DNA of 64,000 bases from Ochotona curzoniae. Its lineage: Eukaryota > Chordata > Mammalia > Lagomorpha > Ochotonidae. Every line of letters begins with the position of its first letter. The stretch's first letter is position 1. This document shows, in pieces, positions 34,222 to 46,027 of the stretch. The stretch is taken from NCBI RefSeq assembly GCF_017591425.1, contig NW_024464918.1, forward strand, positions 10,786,001 to 10,850,000, read 5' to 3'. The notes under the pieces were generated by a model. It was not told the DNA's origin. It worked only from the letters and a program-made list of their open reading frames with translations, and made no database searches. Both the position numbers and the translations under genes were made by a program.

Positions 34222-34610
34222 TCTTTTTTTTTTGACAATCTTTACGTAGTTAAGGGCTACAGGAAAGTGGGTAAGACTATTATTTCCACATTTTTTTCCC
34301 TGTATCTGGGGTTAAGGGGGAGATAAAGGGAGAAGCCCCACCCAGTTTCCCACCATCCCAGGTTCCTGATGTGGGGCATGCTCCTAGGGTCTTGCTCAAG
34401 TGGTTTTGATAGTTCAACAATTGAATCTCGCCACTCCAAGCAGACTGAGGTCGCTGCAGAATCCACTAATTGACATAGTGCAACAATCCTTTGGAAAGCA
34501 GCCCAAACCCTACACTATTCTAGCATACTCAAGAACACCAAGTAGGAGTCCTAAACCTGCCAGATGTGGTAGAAATAACAGTGAGCTTGAGACTTCCACA
34601 TGAGAGCCGG
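34222..34610 (-). mobile_element. L1 3' UTR fragment
   Basis: Poly-T head, CTTTACGTAGTTAAGGGCTA, CCCTGTATCTGGGGTTAAGG, CCACCATCCCAGGTTCCTGA, CAAGTGGTTTTGATAGTTC, CCACTCCAAGCAGACTGAGG. The reverse complement follows the plus-strand element at 46532-47224 segment by segment, so both are the same L1 lineage. Confidence 0.75.
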
Positions 34611-34780
34611 GGCAAGTTGTCTCCTCTCTCTCTGGACTTCAGTGAAGGGACTAGATGGCATCATCTCTGAGATCTTTCTATTTTACATGTTTATGAGTCT
34701 ACAATCTAGAATTATGATTCTACTGCTGTTACAAATACCAGTACTACTGAATGTGACTTGTTATACTTGTGAAGGATTCT

Positions 34781-34970
34781 GCTAAGTGCTTTAAATTCAT
34801 CGCATTCTTTATTCTTACAGAAGTATTTTGATGTAGATATCAAGTAACCTTATTTTATAAGAGAGAAAGCTAGGAATTAAGGAGTAAATAAATTGTCCAA
34901 GGTCTCAAAACCAGCAGGGAGTGAAGACGTATCTCAGACCCAGACATCCTGCCTGACTCCTAAGTACCTA
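34781..34970 (-). mobile_element. MIR
   Basis: GCTAAGTGCTTTAAATTCAT, TCTTTATTCTTACAGAAGTA, AACCTTATTTTATAAGAGAG, AAATTGTCCAAGGTCTCAAA, CCAGCAGGGAGTGAAG, CAGACATCCTGCCTGACTCC. Reverse order of MIR. Confidence 0.8.
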
Positions 34971-35989
34971 TGTTTAATAAGCATTGTCAGGTTCTGTTAG
35001 CCCTTGTTTTCTCACGCTAGCATCTGATGAATATGCTTGGTGCCAGTCTAGAAGGGTTACTCTCTTTTGTCCCCTGGCCCTTGCCCATCTCATTTCCTCA
35101 GTCTTCTGTGTATGCAAACAGTATTTGCTCAAGTTCTAGTTTGTGCTTATCCTCTGGGCATATTGTTTGAGTCCACATCAATCTATTTTTTTCTCCTGGG
35201 TTTTTATTGCACTTGTAATCCATTCTGTGAAATTTAGACTCAATTCAATATATATATATTTTTTAATTTTACTCTGTGTTCTAAATCAGTTAGTTTTGTC
35301 TGCGTTAACTACAGGGCATTACTCCCGAGGCTTCAGAGCACAGCTTACCCTTTTAAAACTCCTGGTATATGAAAAGTGCAGGTCGCATAACAAGTTAGGG
35401 ATCAATAATTTCTTCTTGTTTGCTAGAGATAGACCGCAGGCAAAAATGGTCCCCTTACTTAGAAATTTATGGCTGTCTCCAAGGAAAATAGTTTCTAGTC
35501 TTGCTTCGAAAATAATAGCAACAAAAGCCTAAGAAGTTATACCAACTTCCCTGGCCAGCATGGTCAATTATTTCACAAGTTAAACAATCCAATTATTATT
35601 GTGGTATTTGTATTATTATACAGATAGCATTTAGGAGCATTACACTTATGTTTTATGTGAGTTAAGAAGGATAATCTTTCACAGAAAGTCTAACAGGTTT
35701 GAAGAAACGAAATGATTTGGAGGCCTGTAAGATTTCAGAGCTTGTGAATCCAGAATGAAGCTGCCAACCTCATGTTTCTCCCAGTCCCAGCTCCGATTTC
35801 CTAGCAATGGCTTCAATGCATCATGTTGTATAGAAGCCTATTCCTGTAAAACCTCACATGATTGATTTTCATCCATACCTGTTCCTCTCCACCTAGCAAG
35901 CAGTCTAGTTTTTTCATTAGTTGCAAATTCATGTTTTAAAAATTTTCCTCTTTCCTCATGTTCACTGAGAATTCAGCCCTTCTAACTGC
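34971..35989. other. Unrecognised unique sequence
   Basis: The 129-codon open frame at 35143-35532 (+) is hydrophobic in its first half and ends without recognisable domain. Translation of AT/T-rich DNA gives this look by chance. Confidence 0.3.
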
Positions 35990-36310
35990 TGCATGCTAAA
36001 CTATGCCTCCTTGAAGATGTCTACATATGGGTCCTCAGAACCCTTGGATATTACCAATAAAGTTGGCAGGTATAATTTAGGTGTCCTGTGATGGGAATAT
36101 GGTGCAAACTTTAAGTGAAAGCCAAATGTTTCTTACAAGTGAGAGGAAAGAAGTTCAAAGGTGGGGCTAGTCCATGGGATGATGGAAGCAGAAAGTGAGT
36201 GATGCTACCAGGATCCAAGGAATGCTGCAGACAATGGAAGCCTGAGTCTGTAGAAAGAACTATCCCTGCCAGTGCTTATATTTTAGCCCCTTGGAACTTT
36301 TTTCTTTATT
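35990..36310 (+). mobile_element. MaLR/ERVL-type LTR, decayed
   Basis: CTAAACTATGCCTCCTTGAA, CTCAGAACCCTTGGATATTA, GATGATGGAAGCAGAAAGTG, AGTGATGCTACCAGGATCCA, AGGAATGCTGCAGACAATGG, ACTATCCCTGCCAGTGCTTA, TTTAGCCC. Landmark order of a mammalian LTR. Subfamily not assigned. Confidence 0.6.
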
Positions 36311-36339
36311 CTGACGAATTGAAAAGTGTTTTAAAGGAT

Positions 36340-36635
36340 ATATATATTTTTTGATGGGTCAAGTTACACACACACACACACACACACACAGAGAATTTCC
36401 ATCCATTGGTTTACTCTTCAAATGGCTATTGTGGGCAGGGCTGGGCCAGGCTGAAACCAGGAGCCAGGAGTTTTATTTGAGGCTTCCTTATGAATGCAGG
36501 GGCCCAGGCATTTGAGCCATCTTCTGCTGCTTTCTCAGGCACATCAGCAGGCAGCTAGATAGGAAGTGGAGCAGTGAGGATGTGAACTGGCTGGTGTTTG
36601 GGAGGCTGGTATTACAGGTCACTGCTGAACTCCAT
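36340..36635 (-). mobile_element. Old CSINE with a CA microsatellite in its head
   Basis: (CA)13-like run at 36366-36391, then GAGAATTTCCATCCATTGGT, GAAACCAGGAGCCAGGAGTT, TTTCTCAGGCACATCAGCAG, AGATAGGAAGTGGAGCAGTG. The CA run occupies the place of the usual ACAGAGAGA segment. Confidence 0.75.
36366..36391. repeat. (CA)n microsatellite
   Basis: Uninterrupted ACACAC run inside the SINE at 36340-36635. Confidence 0.95.
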
Positions 36636-37180
36636 GGGGTTTCTGTTTTGCTGCTTTGGTTGAGGCTACATTTCCCCCTTAATTTCTTCCTGTTTGAATT
36701 TAAATGTCTGTTTTCAAAGTACTAACACTACTACCACACCACGCCAAGAGGTCTGGAATTAACGTGAGAAGAGGCAACTGTTTAAGATCTTTGAGGTGTA
36801 TGCTTTTGATTTTGCTTGCAAGCAGTTGGAGGTGAATATTGCTGACTCTGTCTCTGGGTACCCATCTTATGCATTTCTTTAAATAGGTGATAAATATTCA
36901 CCTGGGAGGCATTCTGAGTTTTGGAGGACAGTGAATAATGTTGAACTGCTTGAGTCTGACAATGACAAACAGAATTCACAGCTGTTAGGAGCTTTGCTGA
37001 AGAGTTAGGATGCTAAACCTTCGATGAAATCTTTTCTGAAGGCATGCCAGTGACATCATTCATCAAGACCACTCCATTTCTTTTTTGTCCCATAGCGCTT
37101 AGCTGCTAAATCAGAGTCTGAGGATTGTGAGCAACCTCAAGAGATCATCTAGAAGCTGTTTAACATGATCCTTGAGAAGA
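36636..37180. other. Unrecognised unique sequence
   Basis: No feature recognised. Confidence 0.3.
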
Positions 37181-37262
37181 AAATTGTGTGCTCAGGAGCA
37201 CTCACTTACTTACTGTGACCTTGGCTGGGTCATTTAAGCTTTTTGAGCCATGAATTTTCCAT
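37181..37262 (+). mobile_element. MIR core fragment
   Basis: CTTACTGTGACCTTGGCTGG, GTCATTTAAGCTTTTTGAGC. Only the central core is left. Confidence 0.6.
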
Positions 37263-37931
37263 TTGTGAATTTGTGACAACCGTGGCTTCTGGTTTACATC
37301 AGGGTTTTAACACCTGAACCAGCATAAAGAGGCTAGTCAAAACCTACTCAGCTGTACTGAGCAGAAACAATTCATACCAGTGGCACGAGAGGAGTATGTT
37401 TAATGTAACTAAAAACCAAAGGCTACATCTGGATTTGGCACTTCAGGATTCCCTACTTCAAAGACGTGGTTAGAGACAGACACTCATGTCTGAGAAGGTT
37501 CTGTCTTTGCAGTGGGCAAGGATAAAATGCTTGGCAACCCTGAGGAACGGAAAAAGTGCTTTCCTCTGAGAGCCAGCGAGCATCCCTGGGGAAGCGTTTT
37601 TGGGCCACTTTGTAGCATCCCTGAACGCTAGTTATTGTCATCTGAAGGATGAATGTGTGTGAATGGCCAGGCCTAACTCTCACGCTTGTTCAGATTTTCA
37701 CCAGGAATTCAAATACAAACTGTTTGAAACGAAAAAGGAACCCATTGACTCATAATAGATTTGATTTCAAGTGAAGATCGATCTGCAATGCCATTTTTCC
37801 CCTGTTACCCTCTGCTCTGGGTCCGTGTCATTGTTTTATGATCAGGCTCCATATCAGGGCCTGGAATCTGGAAATCCTTTCCTTTCAGGGTCAAAATGAT
37901 TTTACCTCTCATATCGCAATGTCTGCGTTCA
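37263..37931. other. Unrecognised unique sequence
   Basis: No repeat or coding signal recognised. Confidence 0.3.
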
Positions 37932-37959
37932 ACACACACACACACACACACACACACAA
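37932..37959. repeat. (CA)n microsatellite
   Basis: Uninterrupted ACACAC run of about 14 units in unique sequence. Confidence 0.95.
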
Positions 37960-38139
37960 CTACAAATTCTTCTAGGGAGATTTGCATACTGGGAAATAAC
38001 ATATGTACACAATATACATCTTTACTGCCAAATATTAGTAGAATTCCTATTATTATTTTAATTGTACTTTTATATTGTATCGCTTTATTTTATTCCTTTT
38101 CCTCCATTTATAATGTCATGATACATTTATGTGTCAGAA

Positions 38140-38330
38140 GGTAATCCTGTAACAGTTAAGTGAATGACTATGCCATTGTAATAACCTGGGGATGAATAGC
38201 AAGAGGGAGTTATTTGGAGGGAGAAGGGGAAACAGAGGTTTAAGAATGAACCCCTATGCATGTAAATCTGTATTGAGGGAAAAAACCCACAAATTAATAA
38301 TTATATAGTTTTTAAAAATAAGAAAAAAGA
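38140..38330 (+). mobile_element. L1 3' end, decayed
   Basis: AAGTGAATGACTATGCCATT, GTAATAACCTGGGGATGAAT, GGAGGGAGAAGGGGAAACAG. This parallels the reverse complement of 4910-5030 (ACTATACCATTGGAATAACA and later AGGAGGGTGGAAGGGGAAAT). Confidence 0.6.
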
Positions 38331-40144
38331 TCTGTATTCAGAGAAACTTTTTTGGTGCTCTTGAACAATGTTTAGCACTCACACCCTGACTGGCTTTGGG
38401 CCATGTGCCTCATGAGTTTCATCTTGTGGCCTAGAGGGCGGAATACATTTGTTGAGCTAAGCCACAAATCACTTGCCCATTCATCTAGGAACATAACCAT
38501 AAATGACCATATTAATATGCCTCAAAGAAAATCAAAATACATTTTTGGGAAACTGGAGGTGAATGCTGGAGAGCAGGGTGTTGTGGCCAGCCCAGGTGCA
38601 TTCCAAAATACTGGTAATGCTGTTCTCAGTTATAATCTAGTTTCTTTGACTAGAAATAAGGTAGAAGAATATTGGGTTGACAAAATCAACAGACACATAA
38701 TTTAGTAAATTTTGCTTATGCTATTAGGCTACTAACCATCCACTCCTTTTAGTGAAGACCAGGATTCTAAAGCAAGGAGTGACTTCTCTGAGGTTGCAGC
38801 TGTATAAGCAACTAAACCAATACCAATATAGCATTTAGGATTGTATTCTTCCTAAGAAGCAGATATGGAAAATAGAAGGGCCCCAGTGTACCACCCAAAT
38901 GTGGCCTCATTAAAGGAGGCAAATGCACAAACAGAAATAAGGGGGCATAAGGACAAAAATGTAAAGTGAGATGTTCAGAAAGGAAAGTTACCATTTTCCT
39001 GGCATTTTACCTGAGGATCAGTCATCTGGACTTTGAGAAAATGCATATTGGATGCTACAGTCCTCCCGTTATTTCCCTTGGGTCATCTGCATCTTCTCTG
39101 TTGGCTGCATGAGCTGCTTAGGTAGGTGGCCTTTTCCAAATCAGTTTCTCTTTTCAAATACTCTTGTTTCTTTTTGTAAGCATCTATATGAGTTTATGGG
39201 AAGTCTCTCAAAAATTTAATTTTCCTCAGAACGTTTAGGGATCAAGAATCATCTGTATCATTAAGAAAATTGCATTTCCCAAAGTCATTTTAAAAATCTT
39301 ATCTTGAAACAAGGAATGATGGATTTATCCAGATAAGTGGTTATGAAATCTTCATCAGCATGTGATGAGGAGTTCAAACAGTGGGTGAACAGACTGTGTG
39401 GGAGCAGCCATTGGACACCCGGCAGTTGCTAGAGCAACCAGAGAAAGAAGAGCCAGGCAGATGGGATCTGGTATTTATAGAGTGCAATGGCAGGTGGTAA
39501 GGTCTTAGTCCTGGCTGGTTTTTGAACAGGTGGGTATCAGTTTGAAAGGCTCTTGCAGCAGGCAGGCAGGCATACTGGTACCTGTAGGGAGATTTGTGGC
39601 TTTTGTTTGTTTGTATTCAGCTTTGATATCCCTTGCATCTAGTATAGTTCTTGTCACATAGTAAAGTCATATTGTTCCTTCAGAAATGAGCAAAAATATG
39701 TGTTTGGAGATGCAGAAAGGCAGTGGGAGTCAGGGATATCCATAGAAGGCAGAGAGAGAGTACATCAAGACGAGATTTCTTAGCGTGCAGGATGTTCATT
39801 GGTAAAACTGGGATGATCCTGAGCACACAAGAGTGATTGGTTCCCTGAGCCCAAACGCTTGGATTCTGGGGGATAGTAGGAGTAGAAAGAATTCCTTTTC
39901 AGTTCTCTGTGCATCACACCTTGTCCAATCCCAGGAATACAGAAATAAGATCAAGCATAATTGATTTCTTTAACTCTTTGGAGGCAGAAAGATCTATTTT
40001 TCCAGCCCTGAATTCATGTTATAGATGGGGTAAGCTACAACCATGTCATGGGGTTAATAGTCCCTCTGTAATAAGTCTGTTAAAAAACTTAAGTGATGTG
40101 ACTGGCTTTGTCAGCATCTCACATGTGTGCTGATTTCAGATTGG
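38331..40144. other. Unrecognised unique sequence
   Basis: Includes a 100-codon frame at 38403-38705 (+) and a 74-codon frame at 39909-40133 (+), neither with a known motif. Confidence 0.3.
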
Positions 40145-40255
40145 GTGGTCTGCTTCCAATCCAGCTCTTTCCTCATGCACCTGAAGAAGCAGAGGAAGAT
40201 GGTCCAGGTCCTTGGGTCTATGTACACACTTGCGAGACACCCACTGTTTTCCCAG
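40145..40255 (+). mobile_element. Old CSINE fragment
   Basis: GTGGTCTGCTTCCAATCCAG, GAAGCAGAGGAAGATGGTCC, AGGTCCTTGGGTCTATGTAC. Middle part only. Confidence 0.6.
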
Positions 40256-40500
40256 TAGATATTTGGTGATGACTGTAGACATTTCTTGGTTGTCATCATC
40301 AAGGAAGGGTGATATTATTGCCAGTTAGTGGAAAAAGACTATGATGCACAGGGCAGCTTCCCTGGTCTGCACCAACCCTGCCCTTTTAACGAAGAATTAT
40401 TGTGATCATGATCATAAAATGTGATGAAGAAAATTTTTTGTTGTTATTTAAGATTTAGAGAAAATATTCAAAGGTGTTCTTAACTTTACATGTTCTACAA

Positions 40501-40542
40501 TTTGTAAACTTGTAAGCAGGATTTGTAAATTTGTAAGCAGGA
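40501..40542. repeat. 21-bp tandem duplication
   Basis: TTTGTAAACTTGTAAGCAGG+A is followed immediately by TTTGTAAATTTGTAAGCAGG+A. The two units differ at one base. Confidence 0.95.
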
Positions 40543-40639
40543 TTTTTATGAACCAGTTATGTTTTAGAATCAGATCTGAGTGCCAGTTTACAGGAAAAAA
40601 AAAACTAATTATGCTTTAGTCTTCATACAGTGCAATCTT

Positions 40640-41565
40640 GTGGATAAGCCAGAAAATAACAAGTAAACACATATGCAAACATTTAATAGAAGTTCAGATA
40701 AATATCTGACATGAGAGATCAGTGAGAGTCTTCCTTAAAGCCTCTGCAAACAAGTGACTGTGGAAACAAGACCAGGAGGTGCAAGCCTTCTAATAGCTGG
40801 GTAGAAGAATGTTCATCAGACTCATGTGTTCCTAAGTTTTGAGGTGGAAAGGAACTTGCATGTTTGAGGAACTGAAAAAAGGCAATGTGAGAGGGATGCT
40901 GTTATGAGCGGGGTGCAATTAAATCAAAGAAAGCGATGAAGCCTCCAGTGGAGCAAATGAGTTATGGAAAGTGTGTGAATAAGTTATGAAGTGTGAGGAA
41001 AAGCTGTTGAAGGAAGAGTGCATCCACGTTTTTGTTTATGCCTTAAAATGTTCACATTGACAATTATAGGATGCACAGATTGAATGCTGGCAAGAGTGGA
41101 AGCAAGTGACCATTAAAAAGTGGTTAAAATAGTTCAGGCATCAGATAATCATGACCTGATCTGGATGATGTCTGTGCAACTGAAGAAAAGGAGGTGCAAA
41201 TAAAGAACAGATGCGTTTGGAGGAGCATGAGAGGGAGTCAGAGTGACGGAGATTTGTGATTTGATAGGCCGTTTAGTTCAGTGTCACTGATGGGGAGAAA
41301 ACAGATTTAAGGAACAGAAATCAACGGTTCAGTTTTGTAATGTTGATCCTGAGCTGACTACAAATCTTCTAATTGGAGATTCCAAGCAAGCAGTTGAATA
41401 CCTGTCAGAAGCACAGAAAAGCAGATAGATTGGAGATACAATCTGGGAATCACCTGCAAAGAGAAGTTAATTAAGGCCACAGGAATAGATGTAATCAACT
41501 GGAAAGGGGATAGGGAAAGAACAGCAGGCAGAGGCCTGGGGCTGAACACAGACGAACTGAAGCTT
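40640..41565 (+). mobile_element. Long ancient interspersed repeat (family unassigned)
   Basis: Carries a phrase order that I associate with a common mammal-wide repeat: GGAACTTGCATGTTTGAGGA, GGCAAGAGTGGAAGCAAGTG, TTCAGGCATCAGATAATCAT, GGTTCAGTTTTGTAATGTTG, CCAAGCAAGCAGTTGAATAC, CTGGGAATCACCTGC, CAGAGGCCTGGGGCTGAACA. About 0.9 kb, with no intact frame. The family name is left open. Confidence 0.55.
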
Positions 41566-41654
41566 TTGAGAGCTGGCTTGAATAAACGCAATGTCTGATA
41601 TATGATCATTCTGTTTGTTAAAATTGTATTCCATCTACTCACACCCTTCAAATT

Positions 41655-41850
41655 TATTTTGCTTTACTTTTAACTAATTATGGGCACCACTTGATGTTTG
41701 GTTACATGCATACACTGTGTAATACTCAAATCAGGGCTGAATATATCTATTTCCTTAAAGACTTAGCTTTTCTTTATAATGAAAATGTTCTAATTTTAAG
41801 TTATACATTTTAATTCAGCTTTATATTGATCACCAAGCTACCTAATGGAA
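41655..41850 (-). mobile_element. L1M-type 3' UTR fragment
   Basis: ATTATGGGCACCACTTGATG, TACATGCATACACTGTGTAA, TACTCAAATCAGGGCTGAAT. Matches in order the segment at 59255-59440 and the known antisense form of old L1 3' ends. Confidence 0.6.
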
Positions 41851-42514
41851 CTCTAGCACTAGCCTTCGAATTGTAGTTGCCTCTAATTTTTGCTGCCACA
41901 GGGGGGAGAATCTCGACCTTTGCTGTAGCTGCAGAAAAGCAAATTCTCTTTCACATCATGAAATTTTCCTTGCAGTGGATGATCTTGGCAATGGCATCTT
42001 GTGAAGCACACTAATACTTCACATATTGCTACGTCCTGCAAAAATAACCTTTAACCTTTAAAATGCCTGAAATCTCATTAGTTTTGCATAAAAATGTGTT
42101 GCCTTGGAAATAACAGATCAGTGGACATTTTTCTTCCTTATGATGTACAAATGCTTGTGAGTTTTTTTTTTTTAAACCAAAGAACACCCTTATTTTATAC
42201 AGCAAAGTAAAAGGAAACAGCACTTAATGTCTAGACATTTCTTATTTATACAAAAAGTTTGAGAAACTTACAATTTAAAACATTTAAATTAATTAACAGA
42301 AGAAACTGGAGGATTGTGAAGGAACTGTTAGAAAAGAAGTAGTTTGAAGGATGAAATTAAAGGAGATAATGTTTCAAGAAGGTAGCATGAAGGTCATTGG
42401 TGATCTTGGCCAGTCCAGCTTAAACAGCAAAGTACACATGGAAATCTCTGCTGGATTATTTGGGAAGAAAAGTGAAGAAAGTCTGTATAACGTAGGAAGT
42501 GTAGAACATTGAAG
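41851..42514. other. Unrecognised unique sequence
   Basis: No feature recognised, apart from a T-rich run near 42163. Confidence 0.3.
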
Positions 42515-42650
42515 GAGGCATCAGTGCATTATAGGCTAAGCTACCACCTACAGCACTGCTATTTCATTGGAGTGCTGGTTCAAATCTTGGTTGTTTCACT
42601 TTTGACCCAACTCCATGCTGATGTGACTGAGAAAACAGTATAAAACCAAT
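42515..42650 (+). mobile_element. Old CSINE 5' fragment
   Basis: TATAGGCTAAGCTACCACCT, GAGTGCTGGTTCAAATCTTG, TTTGACCCAACTCCATGCTG, ACTGAGAAAACAGTA. Confidence 0.65.
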
Positions 42651-43124
42651 ATCTGTCAGCAAGTATCACTTGGTGATTTTAAAAGGCTTCTACTTCCAAG
42701 TCATCAAAAATATTTTTATATCTATTTTTGTTGATGAGGAGCTAGAAATCCAGTTCCTTGCTCAAAATTTAAAAGGAGTTATGTGTGGAGTAATGGAATC
42801 CAGGCAGCAAAAATATGTCTGCAGAACCCAGCGCAGACCCAGCGTTCCTCTTGTGACACAAGAAACAGGGAGGCAATGTCAGGGATAGAAGGAGGAAGTG
42901 ACCCAAGAATAAAGACTCCATTCAATACACGTTTAATTAACTTCTCCATTCTAACGGACTAACTTAATTCGTGTCTTTTACACATGACTGAAATAGTGGA
43001 ATATGTCTAATTTTTCCCAGAGGAAATTAGTCCTTAAGTTATATCTGAAAATTACACATTTCTAAGAGAAAAATTGAATGAGCCACCAGTTAATGATGGA
43101 GATTACAGATGAATTTCTTTTAAA
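42651..43124. other. Unrecognised unique sequence
   Basis: Includes a 72-codon frame at 42670-42888 (+) without motif. Confidence 0.3.
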
Positions 43125-43440
43125 GTTTCGATTGATTTGAGAGACAGATCACAAGAGATCAGTGTGTGTGTGTGTGTGTGACAAAGAGATAGAGCAAGAA
43201 AGCAGGCTGGTTTATCCCCCATATTCAGAGCTGACCAGGCTAAAGCCCAGAGCCAGGAATGCAATCTCAGTTTGTATGATCCAGATCTAATGACATCAAC
43301 CATTGTGTCTGTCTATCAGGGTTTGCCTTAGCAGGAAGCTGGAGTCAGGAGCTAGAGTAAGGTACTGAATCCAGATACTCTAATCTGTGGTATGGACTGT
43401 CCCTGATGTCTTCATTGTTAGACCAAGTCCCTAATAGAGG
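43125..43440 (-). mobile_element. Old CSINE with TG run
   Basis: TTTCGATTGATTTGAGAGAC head, TG run at 43162-43180, AAAGCCCAGAGCCAGGAATG, CTTAGCAGGAAGCTGGAGTC, CTGAATCCAGATACTC, ATTGTTAGACCAAGTCCC. Confidence 0.75.
43162..43180. repeat. (TG)n microsatellite
   Basis: GTGTGTGTGTGTGTGTGTG inside the old SINE at 43125-43440. Confidence 0.9.
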
Positions 43441-44150
43441 AGAGCTTAGTAACTGAGCAGCAGCCCTAGAGACATACATTTTTGCTGCTTCAACAAAAAA
43501 TGAGGGGTCTTAGAAATCTCAGTGTCAAATAAGCATTCTATAGGGCCACATGGTATGTCTTGACTTTTTAGGAGTTCAACAGCATGATAATGAAGCATGC
43601 AGTGAACTGGACCTGGAAAATGAATCCATTGAACTTTCACAACCTGGTGTTTAAAAATATGAGTAAAATTTCAATGTCATATTCCTTGGCTATTTCAAAT
43701 TTCTTTAAAAGCAGAATATGTATATATATACAAAGTATAGATATACTGAGATGAGTTGAAAATCATTATATTGCTGTCTCTTAGCCCTTGACTATGAAGA
43801 AGGCAAATATCAATATGATCCAGTTGTAAGGAAGAGTATTCCCTGCCGTTTGTGAAACTAGAAAACCTAACTAGTGTAATGGTTCTGGTTTACAAAGCTC
43901 CAAGAAGGCTGCTTCCAACAGCAATACTACAGGCTCCAACCGCACTGGTCTTCACTTTCAGCTTCATTGCATTCCTTTGGCAGTCTGTGGGCTCCTTGTA
44001 CTGAATACTAATAAAGGGATGCCTTTCCATTCATTAATTCTTCCCTCATCAACTTCATATCTTTGAATCAATTTGATCTCAGAGTCCTATAAATAACCTG
44101 CTATTTATTTAGATGATGTTAATGAAGCTGTTGAAGCATTTTTATTATGG
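43441..44150. other. Unrecognised unique sequence
   Basis: No repeat or gene recognised. Confidence 0.3.
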
Positions 44151-44340
44151 AAAATTTTAGTCATTTTCAAAAGTAGAAAGAACTCCAGTATTGTTTATCA
44201 GTGTACACAGAACCTCGAGTACCCATCACCAGCTCCAATGATTAGCTGTTATATTTCCTTCTACTCCAACCCATTCCCACTTCTCTAGTATCATTTTGAT
44301 GAAATTCCTAGGTGTTACAGCATTGATGGTCTTTTTCACT
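44151..44340. mobile_element. Ancient interspersed repeat, possibly L1M/HAL1-type
   Basis: ATTATGGAAAATTTTAGTCA, TACCCATCACCAGCTCCAAT, ACTCCAACCCATTCCCACTT, TGATGAAATTCCTAGGTGTT. Related in order to 15085-15330. Confidence 0.45.
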
Positions 44341-44479
44341 TTAATTTAATCACCAGAATTGGCATTTGCTTGTATTCAACATGTTAAATGTGTGTGATAT
44401 GCATTGCATTCTCAAATATTATAACTTAGATCTATTGTCTCCACAAAGGGAATTATTATAAATAAGCCCTTTTCCTTTC

Positions 44480-44860
44480 ATATTTTTTTTGACTTATTGA
44501 GCATATTTGTGATTCAAAATTTCAAATTCAAAAAGGTATCCATGACTGTGCAGCAAGCTTAGAGTTACAGCCATAGAGGTTGCACCTCCCCAACTCCTTA
44601 TCAGTCTGAACACCCCAAGACATTCTTCTCTCTTCCGAGACCCCTGAAGTGGCATAAAGAGACCACTAGGGTAGTCTGGCAGCAAGGAGCTCCATACCCT
44701 CCTTCGCTTTCCCTCCAGTTCTCTCACCCCACAGGGAACTCCGCTCCCCAATGGCTCACGTTGGTCTGCAACATCCATCCTCTTTTGTAAAAAAAAAAAA
44801 TGTATCCACCAAAAAGATGAGCCTTTTTTCTTAGGTTTTTCTTGCCACGTCAGGGGTCAG
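44480..44860. other. Possible ancient repeat; antisense open frame
   Basis: TTCAAAATTTCAAATTCAAA followed by a C-rich CTCCCCAACTCC stretch hints at a decayed dispersed repeat. The 94-codon minus frame (44494-44778) shows no domain. Confidence 0.3.
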
Positions 44861-44913
44861 CACTGTTGTTGGTTTCTTAGGTAGTTGCTAGCATGTATTC
44901 TATGCATTTCCAA

Positions 44914-44944
<31 letters not shown>

Positions 44945-45009
44945 AAGAGACGTGGGGTGCAGAGAGACAGGGAGAGACAGAGGGAGAGAGAGAGAGACAG
45001 AAAGACAGA
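44914..45009. repeat. (GT)n followed by GA-rich tract
   Basis: GTGTGTGTGTGTGTGTGT to 44930, then GAGAGAGAGAGAAAGAGA and related purine units to 45009. One compound microsatellite. Confidence 0.9.
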
Positions 45010-45429
45010 ATGGACGAGAGAAATGATGAAGGTAGATGCTTGGGTTGATCTGTCTCTTTAAGAGCAGGAAATTGGAAGAGTTCTTGGGAAGAGAATGCAT
45101 GGCCATTGGGTTATTTAGGAGGCTCTGTAGACAGTGAACTTCAGAAACTCAGACACTTTCATCTTAGAATGATACTTATTGCCACACAACTTAGTCTGGA
45201 ATCATTTGTTGTCTTTATGATATGACTTTTGTATTTAGGATTTTCAGGGAGGGTATTCTAGTGCTAACATTATTAAAGGAGGGGGAGGAAGTTGTGTATG
45301 TTGAAATCTGCCCTTATTCACACACACATCTGGCAAATCAGGTGAGACAAAACTTTTTTTCACTAAGTTCTTCTTGGAGTTCGTATTCTTGATATCTTTT
45401 TTTCATTCTGAGTTTATTCTTTTATGTTC
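45010..45429. other. Unrecognised unique sequence
   Basis: No repeat or gene recognised. Confidence 0.3.
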
Positions 45430-45620
45430 ATGATATCACATTTCACCTGAGTAATAAGAGCAATAATAGCAGCAACAGCAACTGGCAATTGCTGAGCATC
45501 AGTAATGGGTCAGACATGCACTCTGTTTAATCTTTTACAACCATTCTCTCATCAGTGGAGAAACTGAGGACAAACAAGAGTAGTCATGTGTTCAAGGGCA
45601 CAGTTAGGCCAAGAAGCGGA
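45430..45620 (-). mobile_element. MIR-type remnant
   Basis: AGCAATAATAGCAGCAACAG, GGCAATTGCTGAGCATCAGT, TTTAATCTTTTACAACCATT, GTGGAGAAACTGAGGACAAA, GTTCAAGGGCACAGTTAGGC. Reverse MIR order. Confidence 0.65.
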
Positions 45621-45659
45621 TTGGCTTGCTCTATAATCTTTACTAATTTGTTTATTTTT

Positions 45660-45977
45660 AAGATTTATTTATTTTTTAATGGAAAGGCAGATATACAGAG
45701 AAAAGCAGAGACAGAGAGGAAGATCTTCCATCCACTGATTCACTCTCGCTTCAACAGCCAGAGCTGAGCCGATCTGAAGCCAGGAGCCAGGGGCTTCTTC
45801 CAGGTCTCCCACACAGGAGTAGGGTCCCAAGGGTTTGGGCCATCTTCTACTACTTTCCCAGGCCACAAACAGGGAGCTGAATAGAAAACAGGGCTGCTGG
45901 GGTATGAACTGGTGCCTATATGGGATCCTGGCACATGCAAGGAGAGGACTTTAGCTACTAGGCTACAGTGCCAGGCC
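45660..45977 (-). mobile_element. CSINE, full length
   Basis: AGATTTATTTATTTTTTAAT head, CTTCCATCCACTGATTCACT, CCGATCTGAAGCCAGGAGCC, TTTCCCAGGCCACAAACAGG, TATATGGGATCCTGGCACAT, GGCTACAGTGCCAGGCCCC end. Confidence 0.94.
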
Positions 45978-46027
45978 CCAATCTTTATTTTTAAACCCTC
46001 CCCTCTACTAATTTTTAAAGGTAGAAT

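Noticed and set aside
35143..35532. 129-codon frame with hydrophobic first half
   Set aside because: T-rich DNA gives Phe/Leu/Ile runs by chance. No family resemblance.
41358..41651. 97-codon minus-strand frame
   Set aside because: It is antisense to the long ancient repeat at 40640-41565.
41890..41915. CCACAGGGGGGAGA as a second CTCF site
   Set aside because: It departs from the core at the AGGGGGCG block. Much weaker than 33397-33415.
44494..44778. 94-codon minus-strand frame
   Set aside because: No domain, and it overlaps probable decayed repeat sequence.
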